From Glandiceps talaboti (Eukaryota > Hemichordata > Enteropneusta > Spengelidae): 64,000 nt of DNA. Location: assembly GCF_964340395.1 (NCBI RefSeq), contig NC_135567.1, positions 18,180,306 to 18,244,305 of the forward strand, written 5' to 3'. The translations under genes and the position numbers were made by a program. Below the pieces are notes generated by a model that saw only the letters and a program-made list of their open reading frames with translations, was not told the DNA's origin and did not search any database. Below, one piece after another: positions 1 through 13,240 of this stretch (positions are counted from its first letter, which is position 1; the number at the start of each line of letters is the position of its first letter).

Positions 1-566
1 GGAGGGAAGAGGAGAGAAGAGGAGAGAAGATGAGAGAAGAGAAAAGAAGAGAAGAGGGGATAAGAGAGGAGAGGTGAGGATGGGAAACAATATATTTCAA
101 ACTCATCAACACTACATCACTGGAGAAAACAAGGAATAGACACTATATTCAATTGCACCCTTTTAATGTACTTTATATGTGATATTTGATTGCTTTATGC
201 TAACTATATATATATCAAATCAGTAGTTTTGATGTTACAACATTTTGATGAAATTCGATTTATTTTCATGTTGTTGATATCTTATGAAGATCAAGGTCAC
301 CGATACACAAAGGTCAATTGCCACCATGGGTCTCGTTTGATTTAATTGTTAAATTGCTTCTCAATGTCAATGTCGTTATCTCTTTTGAATGTCTCCAAAA
401 AATGAGAATCCTGGCATAGTAAATCCCTCTATCCATTCACATCGTCAGAGTATCTACTCTCGTTCAATGTCATAGGGGATTGTTGAACTTGGCTGTGTGT
501 CATTAAAATGAAAACCACATCTGGGGGTTATCAGATTTAGTTAACCTTGATTTCTTATCTTGTCTC
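1..566. repeat. Purine-rich GGAGAGAAGA repeat, then unique DNA
   Basis: Positions 1-85 are an imperfect run of GGAGA/GAAGA units cut by the window edge. From about 85 to 566 I see no gene or repeat. Confidence 0.6.
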
Positions 567-763
567 TACATACATACATACATACATACATACATACATA
601 CATACATACATACATACATACATACATACATGCATACATATGCATACATGCATACATACATACATACATACATACATACATACATACATACATACATACA
701 TACACACGCGCACGCACGCACGCACACACACACACACACACACAAACAAACACAAACACACAC
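567..763. repeat. (CATA)n / (CA)n compound microsatellite
   Basis: Tetranucleotide CATA array interrupted by TGCATACATATGCATACATG near 630-650, grading into CACG and CA repeats. The open frames through it read Tyr/Ile/His/Thr or Cys/Val/Met and are artefacts. Confidence 0.95.
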
Positions 764-1479
764 AGGAAAAGAGAGGGCAGACTAAATGAGGGGAGGGAGA
801 TGACAGGGGAGAAGGCTTAGCACGAATTACTTTATTAATTCATTGAAATGAGTTAATTGATATGGTAGGTGGTAAATACTTTTTCTTTTTTTAACTTCTC
901 ATAATCGGAAATAATGCAACATCCGGGTATTAAGACGTAATAAAGTTTTTTTTTAACATGGTCTAGATTGCTAGGGACGGAATGTCTGCTGTTATTAAAA
1001 ATATATGTTTAATGAAAACTGAGCCGATATCAGCTTCCCAGGTGCCTTGCTGTCATCGCCAATATCAATATCATTAATTTATTTAATAATACATTTCAAC
1101 AAATCTAATTAATTCGAATACAATTAATATTTGTGAATTTATGCTGTAGGGGTCATGACCTCATGAAAGAAATATACAGTAGTTGCTGTAGTCTGAATCA
1201 ACAATGACATATTCTGACGTCACGGAGCACTGTCACGTGGTATTGGTATGGCGCTAATGAGTAAGTACTTTGAAAATGAGGTGTCGGTCACAATTTTGGC
1301 GGGAGATTAAATTTTTTTTAGCTTTTATTATTTCAATTTTGATAGCATGGAATGGGAAAGAATAACTGACTTCATCATTCTTACTGGAAATTTACCTAAT
1401 TATTTATTTCGATATTTTTTGTCTTTTCTCTCATTTTTTTCTTCAAAAAGAAAAAAAAAGGTTGAAAGGACTTGTTTAT

Positions 1480-1842
1480 AAGGTCTAATAAAAATATTGT
1501 GTGATTTATACGCTTATACTTTTAATTTTAGAATAGGTGGTGTAGGTAGATTTTTTATTTTATTTTATTATATATTTTTTATCGTGAGTGAGTATCTAGT
1601 TCAGATTTTCCATTGTTTTCCGAATGGTCTCTGTGTTGAAATAGGTTTATTTTGGAAAAATATATTTATTTTGTCTTTTTAAGTTGAAGTCAGTTTCCGC
1701 ATCCACTATTTCTCGTAAGACGTCACAATTTTGCGATTTTGTTATCTTTTTCTCGAGTACATAAAAAACATTTAGGGTCGGCAGTGAAACTTTAGGTTGG
1801 GTCAGGTAACCGTAACCAAACAATTATTTCTTTTAGGCCTAA
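1480..1842 (+). mobile_element. MITE-like element, copy 1
   Basis: Non-coding element of about 360 bp shared with copies at 29.2, 31.0, 39.8 and 43.2 kb. Hallmarks in order: degenerate left end AAGGTCTAATAAAAATA, AGAATAGGTGG, CATTGTTTTCCGAATGGTCT, AGTTTCCGCATCCACTATTT, TTTAGGGTCGGCAGTGAAA, and right end GGTAACCGTAACC...TTTTAGGCCTAA. The ends are inverted versions of each other. This copy lacks the central AT-repeat expansion seen in copies 3 and 4. Confidence 0.75.
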
Positions 1843-2570
1843 TGGTCTACTATAATTAAAAACAAGACGGTGAGCAAAAAATTTGCGTAAGTATTATTTC
1901 AAAAGAACTGAGAACAAGTTAATATAGCATATTTCAGAGAGAAATCCTCAGAGAAGTTTGTTCCATAGACGCATTCTACTTTAATCTGATCAATATTTGG
2001 ATAATCATTTCCAATTACTATTTTGAGAGTCTCCAATATTTCAAGGAATAGTTTTTATCTTTCGGATACTTGATAAAGTTACATCAAGATATAAAATGGT
2101 AGATGACGTATCTTTCTAAATCTTTCTGAATTGACAATGATGATAAATCGGCTATCATAAGACAGCCGTAGGCATGGCAACCCTTGCTACCGTATCTAAT
2201 GCGATAGGGACACACTAATGCGAATTTAAACACACCTTTTAATGAAAGTTCTTCCAGAGTCAACAAATGTCTTATTCTGATAATAACATTGACGGCCTAT
2301 ATTTGTTTGAATCTGAATGGGTTCTCCATCAATGTCCATTTGCTGTGTCCGAGTTTCTGCAATCAGATTGCTTCTTGCCCAGAGGGGTACACCTGCCTGC
2401 CTGTGATGAAAGAGCTAGGGAGACAGTACCCCCGGGCAAAATTTGTTGTATGTGTGAGTATATCATGTGTATGAACCGATAGTGAACAACAACAGACGTT
2501 AGTCAGAATTTCCTTTCGAAAGAGATATCGTTTCAGCTCATGTGTAGATATATAGCTAAATGTGGTTTTG
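1843..2570. other. Unique intergenic DNA
   Basis: No confident feature. A short GC-richer patch (about 2370-2445) gives a small Cys-containing frame ([12 protein letters not shown]) with acceptor- and donor-like ends; see findings. Confidence 0.4.
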
Positions 2571-2571
2571 T

Positions 2572-2757
2572 GTGTGAGAGAGAGCGAGACAGAGAGACAG
2601 AAACAGATACAGTCAGAGAGACAGAGAGAGAGAGAGACAGAGGGTAAGAGAAAAGAGAGGAGAGACAGAGACAGACAGACAGACAGACGGACAGACAGAC
2701 ATACAGACAGACACAGACACACACAGACAGACAGACAGACAGACACAGAGAAAGAGA
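2572..2757. repeat. (GA)n / (CAGA)n microsatellite
   Basis: Irregular GAGA tract passing into CAGACAGA tetranucleotides, with reading frames open by repetition only. Confidence 0.9.
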
Positions 2758-4002
2758 GAAAATCCAGACACATGAGGATAATTTTTCCGACTGCGTTGTT
2801 TACAATATTTCGAAGATTATATCATGTTGAGTGATACCATCAGATTTAGCTGTATTCAGACCACACATGATAGCGATATTCGGAAAATACCGTTTTGTTT
2901 GTTTGTTTGTTTGTTTGTTTTTATTTGACCTAATTGAACGGTTTACATTAAAATATATATGTCTTCAAGTTATTGTCATCAAGGAATAGTTAACAAACAT
3001 TATCCCAGGTACTAGGGAAGTTATTCAAAGCGAAATGGCAATTGAAAAAGTTATTGACAAAATGACCTAACGCCATCAATGTGTGGTGTTTTTACTCTTA
3101 ACACTTCGAATTTATGATTTTAATATCTGGACAAGGTCAAGTTGATTCACGGTCATATACCCATGTAGACATTGAGAAAAAATGTCTTTGTCATTTTCTT
3201 GAAACTAGAAATGAAATATTTCTCACCCCACAAAAATAACAACAAACAAGCAAACAAATAAAACAAACAAAAACTATGATAATTTCCGATGGTTTGTTGT
3301 TTCATTTTTATTCTCACCACAAGCACTTTATGTTAAGAAAGCTAAAGGGGAAACACGACAATTATTTGGCAGGACTAGTGTTAAAAGTACGTTTTTGGCT
3401 TTTTTCTCAACTTGGCATTTTCCTCATTAGGTCGACCGGTCACTTTCTCACTTGGTGGCGGCGCTAGTATGAAGCTGTAACGTTTTTGTCTATACGAATT
3501 TAACCTGTCGACCTTTCCAAAGACTTATATATTAATTTTAAAACCTTTTCCGCGATAACAGGAATATATGCACCTCAGCAAAAAAATACATTCAATAACG
3601 TCTTTCTTTATTGTAAACATGCACATAGTTGACGGAGTCACAAGACAAGTGATAACAAACTACAAACACACAAAGGCAAGTGGGGGACAGATTGACATCA
3701 TTCGTACACCTTAATATATTTTCTCGATACAGAAAACAGAGTAACTTTAATTAATCAGTTGAATTTTTATATATGTATGGTCGCTACGTTACTACATGAT
3801 TCATGTGCAAATGTTTTTATGCGTTCTTTGGGGCTCTAAAACAATACTTTTATCGTTGTCATATAAAACACAAAATGTTATTTTGTCACAGTTACCAAAT
3901 TTAGTACTTATATGTTTATCTTGCACAAGTTATTTTTAAGGTGACGTTATGTTAGTTCATTTTATTCATTTGTTCGTTCATTCATTCATTCATAAACGTA
4001 CA
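2758..4002. other. Unique intergenic DNA
   Basis: Contains a short (GTTT)n at about 2896-2921. No gene-like structure seen. Confidence 0.5.
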
Positions 4003-4290
4003 CACATACATACATACATACATACATACATACATACATACATACATACATACATACATACATTCATTCTTCTTTTGACCACTCACCCACTCACTCACTC
4101 ACTCACTCACTCACTCACTCACTCACTCACTCACTCACTCACTCACTCACTCACTCACTCACTCACGCACTCACTCACTCACTCACTCACTCACTCACTC
4201 ACTCACTCACTCACTTTGTAGTCGTCCATCAGTGACCATCCATTCATCCATTCATTCATTCATTCATTCATTCATTCATTCATTCATTTG
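4003..4290. repeat. Compound (CATA)n - (TCAC)n - (ATTC)n microsatellite
   Basis: Three tetranucleotide arrays in series: CATA at 4003-4062, TCAC at about 4089-4215, ATTC at about 4240-4288. Confidence 0.95.
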
Positions 4291-6074
4291 TTCGTTCGCC
4301 TATTCTGTCATTCATCCCTCAAATGATTCATTTAATTATTTTGTGTTCGAAGTGGTGTAACTATGTATAGCATATATTCACATATGCTAAGAATTAAAGT
4401 ACAGAACACTACACTTTCACACGTGTCAAATATGAAGGGGTTAAGGGGTTCGGAGAGTAATGTTGAATTCGGGTACTCCTGGAACAAGTGTTCTTGTTTG
4501 GTCGTCTGCTCTTCAATCTTCAATCTAATTATCATCCTAATTTCACTCCACCTCTCCTCATTGACCTTTGACCTTGTACTGAGCGTCCGTTAGGTAAACA
4601 AAACACATTGATTTCTGCTTGAGTCAATTTGGAGTGCGAAACTGAGCTATTGATTTCGTCTAATTACATCCTAACAGACACCTTAGACAGCCTTAAGATG
4701 ATACCGCTTCTTTGTGTCATCTCGTCAATCCGGTCCGGGGAGACTGCTACAATTTGTACGAATGTTTTGATATCGCTATCCTGTGTTCGCTGGAGCGTTA
4801 TCGACGGTGTATACAGATAGGCTCGTAATAAAGTCATCGACTTTTAAATGTAATGAACCAAGCTCATTTCACCGCTTTCAAGTATACCAATACCATTATT
4901 TATTTATTAACATTTTTTGTCACTCTGTGCCAAAGGGAATTTTTCTTTATTCTGAGAATGATGATCAAAGTAAAAAGTTATGTCCGACGGGAAATTTCGT
5001 TAAAGCGGTCCACTATAGTACGAGATATGTTCGTCGACTAACAGTACGATAACTTAGTCGTCTGCGTTGTAAAAAAGCGCGCGATATATTTTGTTTATGT
5101 TTATGTGCATACAACAAATTATTTTTGCTTCCAAAGTAAATATTTATTCTTATATTCTAATTCATATTCGACTTGCTACTATCCAGGAATTATGAAACGA
5201 AAAGCTAGTACATGCTCAGAGAGCGGACGCCTCAAGTGAGGTCAGGGGTCATTTAGCAGACTATCAGAGAAAGTGTAGTTGCCTACAGAGCTGATCTCGG
5301 TCAAATTTCAATCGTTTCTCCCGTTAATAGAAAAATTGATGATGATGATCAAATTTGATGTAGTTATAAAAGTGAAACCATGGCAATGAAAATGAAATGA
5401 ACTTTAAAAAAAGGACATATTTAGCGTACATATATATACAAGGTACTTTGCACCATGATAAGCACAAGTGTATTACAACCGCAGTGCACACATATAATGG
5501 ACACGGCGATATGAAGAACTTACCGGTTTGTTGACACTGCGAAATTACAACCTTACTAAAAAATGTACCTAATGCATTTTACTGACTATTATGACATTCA
5601 AAATATCTAATACGTTGTACATTGTAGATTCGGTGTTCACATTTCACGAACTAATAACTTAGTGAATATGGCAGAATAACAATACTCGGTGTACCAATAG
5701 CAATTTCTATTTCAATTCATAAACAAATATTTCATTTAAAAAATATGTGGGCTCTGTTCTTTGATTAATTATGAAATTGTTTAATTCTGTGTCTACCATA
5801 AAAAATAAATCCGAATTTTTACTTTAAATGACAGGGTAATAGAAAAGTTTGTTCATGAAGTTTTGGCGGGAAAATTATTTGAACATCGCTTCACGGTATT
5901 TCTGACGTATAGATACCACAAATTCTGTGCTACGACTGCATAAAGGTGAATTTTAAAGAAATTAGTGAATTTTGGAAGAGAAAGTTAAATCTGACTTTCT
6001 GTTATAAACGAATATGAAGAAGCACGTGGTTCACGGCCAATCTACATATAATTGAAAGTAAATATTAATCATTT
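4291..6074. other. Unique intergenic DNA
   Basis: Apart from the DR1 site and an unpaired TTTTGGCGGGAAA (about 5862-5873), I see no gene or repeat. Confidence 0.5.
4562..4574 (-). promoter_or_regulatory. Perfect DR1 nuclear-receptor site
   Basis: On the minus strand this reads AGGTCA-A-AGGTCA, two perfect half sites with one spacer. DR1 sites bind RXR, HNF4 and COUP-TF class receptors. It lies about 18 kb 3' of Hox1; function is inferred. Confidence 0.45.
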
Positions 6075-7200
6075 GTAATTTGACGACAGTGGGGTGAAAA
6101 ATGATATCTTTCGAAGTCACTGCACCCAACACTATCGTTTGCTTTATTTTTGGTCTTTAAGGTGCTCATCAGTTTGTCTAAAAGTTCCAGAAACTCAACA
6201 AATCCAAGCAGTTGACGACAAGTTGTAACCCGCCAACAGATGTAAATTTCATTATTTTGGCGTTTTGACGACAAGTGACACAAGGGTGTTTGATTCGAAG
6301 TCAATGCATTTGAATATTATCTTTTGTTTTATTCTGGCCCTATAGAGGGACTGTCTTTGTTTGTCTACACGTTTGTCTACAAGTTTCACAAAATAGACAA
6401 ATCAATTCAGTTGACGATATTTTCTAACGCACCAAACTACAATCAATGATAATTTCAATACATGGACGTTTTGACAACAGTAACATGGACATGTCATTGA
6501 GTCTTACGAACTCAAACAATCGTTTTATTCTGGTTTTATTCTGGCCTCAGTTTACTAAAAATTTCTGAACTTCAACAAATTCATGTAGTTGACGACACTT
6601 TAGAATTCACCAGTAGATGAACATTTCGAAGTCAATACCTTGAATACCACCGTTGTTGTTATTTAGAGAGTCTCTCAAGTTGTCTTAAAGTTTCATAAAA
6701 TCGTTTTTCTTTGAAATTGCTGTGCTCAATATCAGCAATTGTTTTATTATGACCTTTGGTGCTCAGTTTTTCCCAATTCTCAGAAAAAGTAAACAATAAT
6801 TCCATGTACTTGACGACAATTTCTGACATGCTAAAATATAGAAATAACATAGCCTGACGTTTTGACGACAGTTACGTGTACATATTAAGGGGGTGTCAAT
6901 GCAGTACCTTGGGGTTTTTTGCGATTCTGTGGCTCATTTTGTCAAAAATTTCAGAAAATCGATAACTTTAATCATGCAGTTGACGACACTTTAAAACCCG
7001 CCAAATTATATAAATATCATTATTTGAACTAAAGTGACGTAAGAGTTTCTTTTAAGTCGTTGCATCGATACTGTCGTTCGTTTTATTCTAGTCAATGGTT
7101 TTCAGTTTGTTTAAAGTTTCAGAAAAAAAAAGATCATGGAGTTGACGACATTCTAACCCGCCAAAATGTACTTGGCGACGCTTTCGAACTAAAAAAATGT
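6075..7200. repeat. Degenerate tandem array, ~6 units of ~185 bp
   Basis: Each unit shows, in order, TTTTGACGACA, TTCGAAGTCA(A)TGCAT, CGTTTGTTTTATTCTGG, CAGTTTGTCTAAAAGTTTC, and GTTGACGACA followed 7-9 bp later by ACCCGCCAAA. The GTTGACGA landmarks fall near 6212, 6410, 6592, 6810, 6980 and 7142. Units are heavily diverged, so the array is old. There is no open frame. Confidence 0.75.
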
Positions 7201-8782
7201 CAATTTCATAATTGAACGGTATATACAGTCGGGGTCTGCAAAGGGTCGGAAGTTGAATAGCCTACCATACCACCAGTGGCCTAGAGTGTCGGCCATTACT
7301 CTGACCAGAACTCCATAATGTAGTTAGCTACATTTGACAAACGGCCCGTTTCCAATGTATTCGGCGGCAGTCGAGTATCATGAAATAGCCCTTTTGTTGT
7401 TAAATAGAACAAAAATAGTGCGACTAAAGCATTCCGGGTTTTTATTTGTTGAAAATAGGGGGATTACATAACTGGGAGATGTTTGAAGTGTACACAGAGA
7501 CGCCGAAATCTGTACCGCCTTTTCACCGTGTGAAATTGTGTCATCGTAAGAGGTAAATGCTCTAATTGGATCTGTTGCCTTTCGTATGGGCCTGAATAGT
7601 AAGTGTAACCGATACCACTCACTTTTTGTTCTCGATCTGTTGACTATTTCAAACCACCTTCCTAGAGTCAAACTCGGTTTCAGTGGGATACACTACCAGA
7701 CCACGTGGCTGTGTTTTTGTCCCCATTTCATGGATTTTTTGGCATTTATTCTCGATTTTTTGTGGTCTGTTCTTCCCGGACATGTTGCCCAAGGTCAGAG
7801 CATCGACTACGGAGTTTCCGTTGTGCTGGCGGCAAGCTTTCGAATTCACCGACTTTTCTTAGAGGAGACGAAATCTTACTTCAATTGTTCACCTACAAAG
7901 GGACCGCTAGGCATCTGTCACAAGGAAAGGCAACACGTGTTCGTTCTCGATGCAGCTATGTTCGGACCACGCTGTCACTGATGGTGATAATTACGTGCTA
8001 CTCTATGGAAACAAATAGGACTCAAAATAACAAAATGAGAAAATTTCTGCCGAAAACCATTCCTAAGGTGAGTAAGAACACACGTCTTCTACTTGGGGTA
8101 ATTTACATGAACGTTCTGTTATGGTCTCCGTAGTAGTAACAGTATCTATTGTGAACATAAACGTACATGCCATTATCATTGCTACTGACATTGTATTTTC
8201 ATTCAAAATCGTTCTGTCGGTCCCCAGTGATCTTACAGATCAGTCCAAAAAAACGGCCTTGAAAACCCTCTTTCCATCCCCTAAATTCGCGTAAAAAGAA
8301 ACCGAAAAGTGAACATTCTAAAAGTCTTGATAAAGTACTTGAGTTGTTGAATTATTCAGTTACATTTACTTAAAACTAGGTTTAAAGTAGCAGTCCCAGA
8401 TGACCGCCATCATTTAAAATTACCTCGGAGCAAATGCATTAATTTATCACTACAACAAAACAACAAGAATAAAACAAAAACAAAACGAAAATAAAAAAGA
8501 ATAGTAAAGAATTCGCTAAAACTAGATGTACTTACTTCCGGTATTGACAATGACGGTCTCCATGGTGATATTAACCATGGCAACATAGCGTATGTCTGCC
8601 ACGATAACGCGAAGTACAGTAATGCTGTAAAGTTTTTAGTTGACAATAAATTACACCTTTCGAAGTTTAGTTTGTAAAAAATCTCAGCTTTTAATAAGTA
8701 GATAACGAATTTTAAAAACAGACAAAATGATAACCTCAAACTGTGATTCCCTACTCCCACCCCCTACCCTACCCTCCACCCC
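7201..8782. other. Unique intergenic DNA, partly GC-richer
   Basis: Roughly 7260-7990 is less AT-rich than its neighbours and has overlapping open frames on both strands (7586-7981, 7705-8133, 7849-7649). None matches a family I know. No exon is called. Confidence 0.35.
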
Positions 8783-8785
8783 ATA

Positions 8786-8873
8786 ACCCCCCCCCCCCCA
8801 CACACACACACACATACATACATACATACATACATACATACATACATACATACATACATACACACACACACAC
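8786..8873. repeat. Poly-C, (CA)n, (CATA)n, (CA)n microsatellite
   Basis: A run of about 13 C followed by CA and CATA repeats in a near-symmetric arrangement. Confidence 0.95.
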
Positions 8874-8982
8874 CTATCCACTCTGTATAATATCTTCGGA
8901 AGTTCGCGATAAATTTACTTTTAAAGATAGTAACGAAGTTCTACATTAGTGAAAACCAATCTGTAATCTAATTTGTTTTACA

Positions 8983-9134
8983 TCCGGGAATCCATACCTT
9001 TCAAACAATATAAAGAATTACTTTATTATTAGTATCAGCCTATGTCAATTTAATAATTTCCGGGAATCCATACCTTTCAAACAATATAAAGAATTACTTT
9101 ATTATTAGTATCAGCCTATGTCAATTTAATAATT
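8983..9134. repeat. Perfect 76-bp tandem duplication
   Basis: The unit beginning TCCGGGAATCCATACC occurs at 8983-9058 and again at 9059-9134 with no differences seen. It is therefore recent, or an assembly artefact. Confidence 0.9.
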
Positions 9135-9149
9135 TTATGTCATAATGAT

Positions 9150-9334
9150 GGTGTTCATCATCATCATTAACATCACCAACAAAATATAAATAATCATCAC
9201 CATCACCGCCACCACCACCACCACCACCACCACGTCTATCACCATCAACATCGTCATCATCATCAACAACAACAACAACAACAACATCATCACATCAACA
9301 TCATCAACCCATCACCACCACCATCATCATCATC

Positions 9335-9374
<40 letters not shown>

Positions 9375-9492
9375 TCATCACATCAACATCATCAACCCAT
9401 CACCATCATCATCATCATCATCATCATCATCTTTATCATCATCATCACCATCATCACCACCACCACCACCACCACCACCACCACCACATCTA
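9150..9492. repeat. (ATC)n/(CAA)n/(CAC)n trinucleotide block 1
   Basis: Interleaved CAT, CAA and CAC triplets. An inner segment containing ACATCAACATCATCAACCC is repeated at about 9290 and 9377, indicating larger duplications inside the block. Confidence 0.9.
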
Positions 9493-9696
9493 TCACCATC
9501 TTTTATCATTTAAGGGAACATTTATTCATGTTCTCACCCGTGAACTAAGGGTAGCAGGGCAAAGGCACACAAGTGGAAGTATAGGGGTACTCAATGGTGC
9601 AATGAAAATGGTCTGTATAAAGTTGTAGAAAGATTCTGCAATTATAATCAACGGCAGTGACGAAGTATGTAGACGGTTTTGAGTTGAGACTTACAT
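9493..9696. other. Unique spacer between trinucleotide blocks
   Basis: No feature seen in this short AT-rich stretch. Confidence 0.4.
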
Positions 9697-9808
9697 CTTC
9701 ATCAACTTCATCATCATCAATAACTTCATCAGTATCAGCAACTTCAACAGCAACAACAAAAACATCATCACCACCACCACCACCACCACCACCATCATCA
9801 TCATCACC

Positions 9809-9853
<45 letters not shown>

Positions 9854-9907
9854 GACAACAACAACAACAACAACAACAGCAACAACGTTAACGACGACGA
9901 CGACGTC

Positions 9908-9956
<49 letters not shown>

Positions 9957-10046
9957 TCAGCAGCAGCAGCAGCAGGCAGGAGCATGAACATCATCAGCAA
10001 TAGCAACAACAAAAGAAAAGCAACACCACCACCATCACCATCATCA
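9697..10046. repeat. (CAN)n trinucleotide block 2
   Basis: CAT, CAC, CAA and CAG triplets in blocks. Long open frames on both strands (Thr/Ser, Val/Asp, Leu/Met) come only from triplet periodicity. Confidence 0.9.
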
Positions 10047-12959
10047 CTATTGTATATAATTATAACCATTGTTTTGAGATGAAACACGTGTTTGTCTATC
10101 GTATAAGTTAATACATCCCAAATCTTCTTAGCTTCCATATTCCTAAATTTCTTTATTTATATATTCATTTTTATCACTTAGATGATGTCATATATAGGCA
10201 ATAAACCCTTTAGACTCGACTACGCTCTTTGATTAACATTAAAACTAATTTAGCATGGCAGGGATGTGCAATGTTTAGGAATACTGTTAGTTTTGGTTCG
10301 GTTATTCCACGAAGGGACATTTTGAGTATCGTCTCTGGAGCCTGGCTACGGTTAACGGTTGATTCTTGTATGCAACGTTTGTTCACCGAACAAAGACGCG
10401 GTTAAATTGCGATGTCTATTCAATAACAGTCTGGCTAAGCAATATGGACACATTGCATTGTGTAACATGCGAAACCCTGGCCAGTCGTTGCTTGGAAACA
10501 ACGTTATTAAGCTATAAGTTGTGTATGGTAAAGTTACATTAGTTCTAGCTACGAGACCGCCACCAAATCTCGTTTGTTCGACTATAAATTATTCATATTG
10601 TAAGCGAGCAGCGATATTCAATTTATGGTAAGTTTATAGAACACACCATGAATGTTGAAACCCATTAGACTTGCAGCCTGTGTCCTAGTGAGAGTAACTT
10701 TTCATTTTCCGGTTTAATTTAGCAGCCAGAAAAAAAACGGCCTACTAATTGAGATGAGTAACGATTTCCAGTCACATGAGACTATCGGAAAGTAAATGTA
10801 ATATAGTGATGAAGTCATGAAGAGAATATCAAAATGGCAGACGATTCAATTTTCCCGCCTAATTTCCTTCATAAATTTGGGCATCAGAGCAAATTTTCTT
10901 GCAAAGTGGAAGGGATTTGTGCCAATATAGAATATTGGTTAACTATAGTGGAAATGAATCGAGCACGGCGACGCATAATTGTAAATAAATCCGAATATTG
11001 GCGGGATTGTTTTTTTTCCTGACCTGTCAACAAATCCAATCACTGTATCGAGAAGTGAGGAAAATGTTTCTGCCGAAGTGAGCCGAAAACTTACTAGGTA
11101 ATCTTCTAAAATCGGGTCAGTGATCCCATGAGCCCGGAAAGCGATGGAACCAATTTACATGTAGAATAACCACCGGTGTGTGTCGCATGTGAAAAAAACC
11201 AAGCGTTCACCGTACACGTAATGTTGGCGGCCATCTTGTCTATATCGGTGTATGCCTGAACAATTTCATATAGTCGACACGGGAAAATACAATGGCGATG
11301 GTAATAAAGATAAAACAGAAAAAGGATAGAAGAGGTGCCATTATCTACAATAAATAAATTTGGGTCGTACCCCAAGCTTTGCTCGAAAATCTTACCAGCA
11401 AAATAACCGCCAAAACTTCACTGTCGTCAACTCCAATAGTTTAGACCCAGTCACGCTCTTTAGTACAATTCTTCAAAATCTACATCAGCAAAGTTACTTC
11501 GCAGGTAACGATGGCAACACCTCCGTTTGTCAAATCGTATTTTAAAGAAGTTAGTTGGAAACTTTGGCGTTGAATAAAAGTGATTTATATAACTAATTTG
11601 GCGTCCACTTTGCACATTGCATTTGAACTGACGAAGACTTAGTGCATGACGTTTTGTGACGTCATCAACACGATCAGAAAACTAAACACGGAGTACAGAA
11701 AAAATATCAAAAATAGTAAACAAGGCACATTTAGACAAAAAAGACCTCTAGTTCATTTGAGTTAGCTGTTGGTTTTTGTTAGGCGGTTTTTGACTAACAT
11801 ACTGTGTATTGAGTCGCTATTTCGTATGCGTTGACATGGATGCCCCTATTGTGTGGAGTGCACAAGCACAAAGCCAGCACCCAGTTGCATATTTCCCTTT
11901 TACCAGGCTGCAGGCGTTTTGGACTGGCATTTGACTTTTTCATCGTTGACAATACAATTCACTATTCGTTTTAATCCCATCAACGCACAATGGAAAGGGA
12001 GATACGTACGTATCATTGGAATGAATGGTTGTTTTGCTAAGCTTTGGGCTTATGTCAAAAAGAATGGCAGAGAGCGGTGTGTTTTTCACTAGAACACCCC
12101 TCAATGGGAGAAGAGAGCCTAAACGTTTTCTCCCTCTTTATTCGCGTCTAATCGACTCGTGTGTGGTCTATACTGATACCCTTTGTCGTCTTAGTACCAC
12201 GCAGAAGTTATGGAAATTGTATTTTTCCTACTTTTCCATTTCGTTTGTCAAAATTCACAACCGTCGATAATTCCTCTTCAAGTACAAATCAGCTCTCATA
12301 CTGCAAACCCAACAAAAATAACAATATAAGGACCTATAGTTTGAGTGACACTAACTTGTAATAAATCAATTTTGATGTTCAAATTCGGGGTGTAAATTAT
12401 ATCAAAATTAGTACAATCCAGTATCTGAACAGAAATTTTCGTCTGCGTAGTAAATCTGCAACTTTTGTCGTTTCATACTAAAGACAACCGCTTTTTAGAA
12501 GTATTTCCTTAATTCATGCGTTATTTATTTAGATTTTGGTACCATTTATGTGCTTGTAGCGACTGTAGTCACTCCAGACCAAAATCTGAGTTGTATTTAA
12601 CAAAAAGTCATTCAAAAACAGAAATTTCAGTCTATGCGTGCCGGTGAAAAAAGAAGCTGTAGGGACATTAAAAGTTACAACTGACATGCTGTCAATTGTG
12701 TTAGATCATTAATCATGTGTCCGTGGCAGGGGGCTTACTACTGACTTTGACAGCCTGACCAACAGTCAAAGTGGTCGCTACCACCACTCTAGCTTTTCCG
12801 AATATTTGGAAGAATTCGACAACTTGTCTCTAAAATAAATCTCTCTATAACATGTACACCTACAATAGTTTTTAAATATATATAATTTTTTATATATTTT
12901 TTATTAATATAGTCGCCATCAAACCAAATTTTTCACAATATTTTATTAGTGAGGGTAAT
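10047..12959. other. Unique intergenic DNA
   Basis: No recognised gene, tRNA or repeat. A single CTGTCGTCAA motif lies at about 11420. Small open frames here show no family similarity. Confidence 0.5.
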
Positions 12960-13240
12960 TTCTTTGTTTTCAATTGAAAATGAAATTAAGATATCACAAA
13001 AAGTTTGGAGGGAACGACATTTTTCGATCAAGTAATAAGTAGTCCTGTTTTTTGAAGTATTCAAAATTAATGTTTTCATGAATGTGGTCACAACCAATCA
13101 AAATTGTTAATATTAGTTTATTATCCTTTCTTTTTAGTCTAGAATTGAAATCAAATATCACAAAAAATTTCGAGGAACGACAATTTTTAATACTGGCTGA
13201 AGGGTGGTCTGTTTTCATAAATCGAACGATTTCAGAGCTA
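12960..13240. repeat. Diverged direct duplication, ~166-bp period
   Basis: GAAATTAAGATATCACAAAA...GGAACGACATTTTT at about 12980 recurs as GAAATCAAATATCACAAAAA...GGAACGACAATTTTT at about 13147, and both are followed by a TCTGTTTT/CCTGTTTT stretch. Period resembles the other degenerate arrays in the window. Confidence 0.65.

Noticed and set aside
7586-8133. Overlapping plus-strand frames in GC-richer DNA, and a degenerate tRNA-like TGGTCTGGTAG...GAGTTTGACTC on the minus strand near 7660-7710
   Set aside because: No protein family fits, and the box A/box B match is too loose to call a tRNA or SINE.
9545-10138. Long Val/Asp-rich, Thr/Ser-rich and Leu/Met-rich frames
   Set aside because: Products of CAN trinucleotide repeats on both strands.
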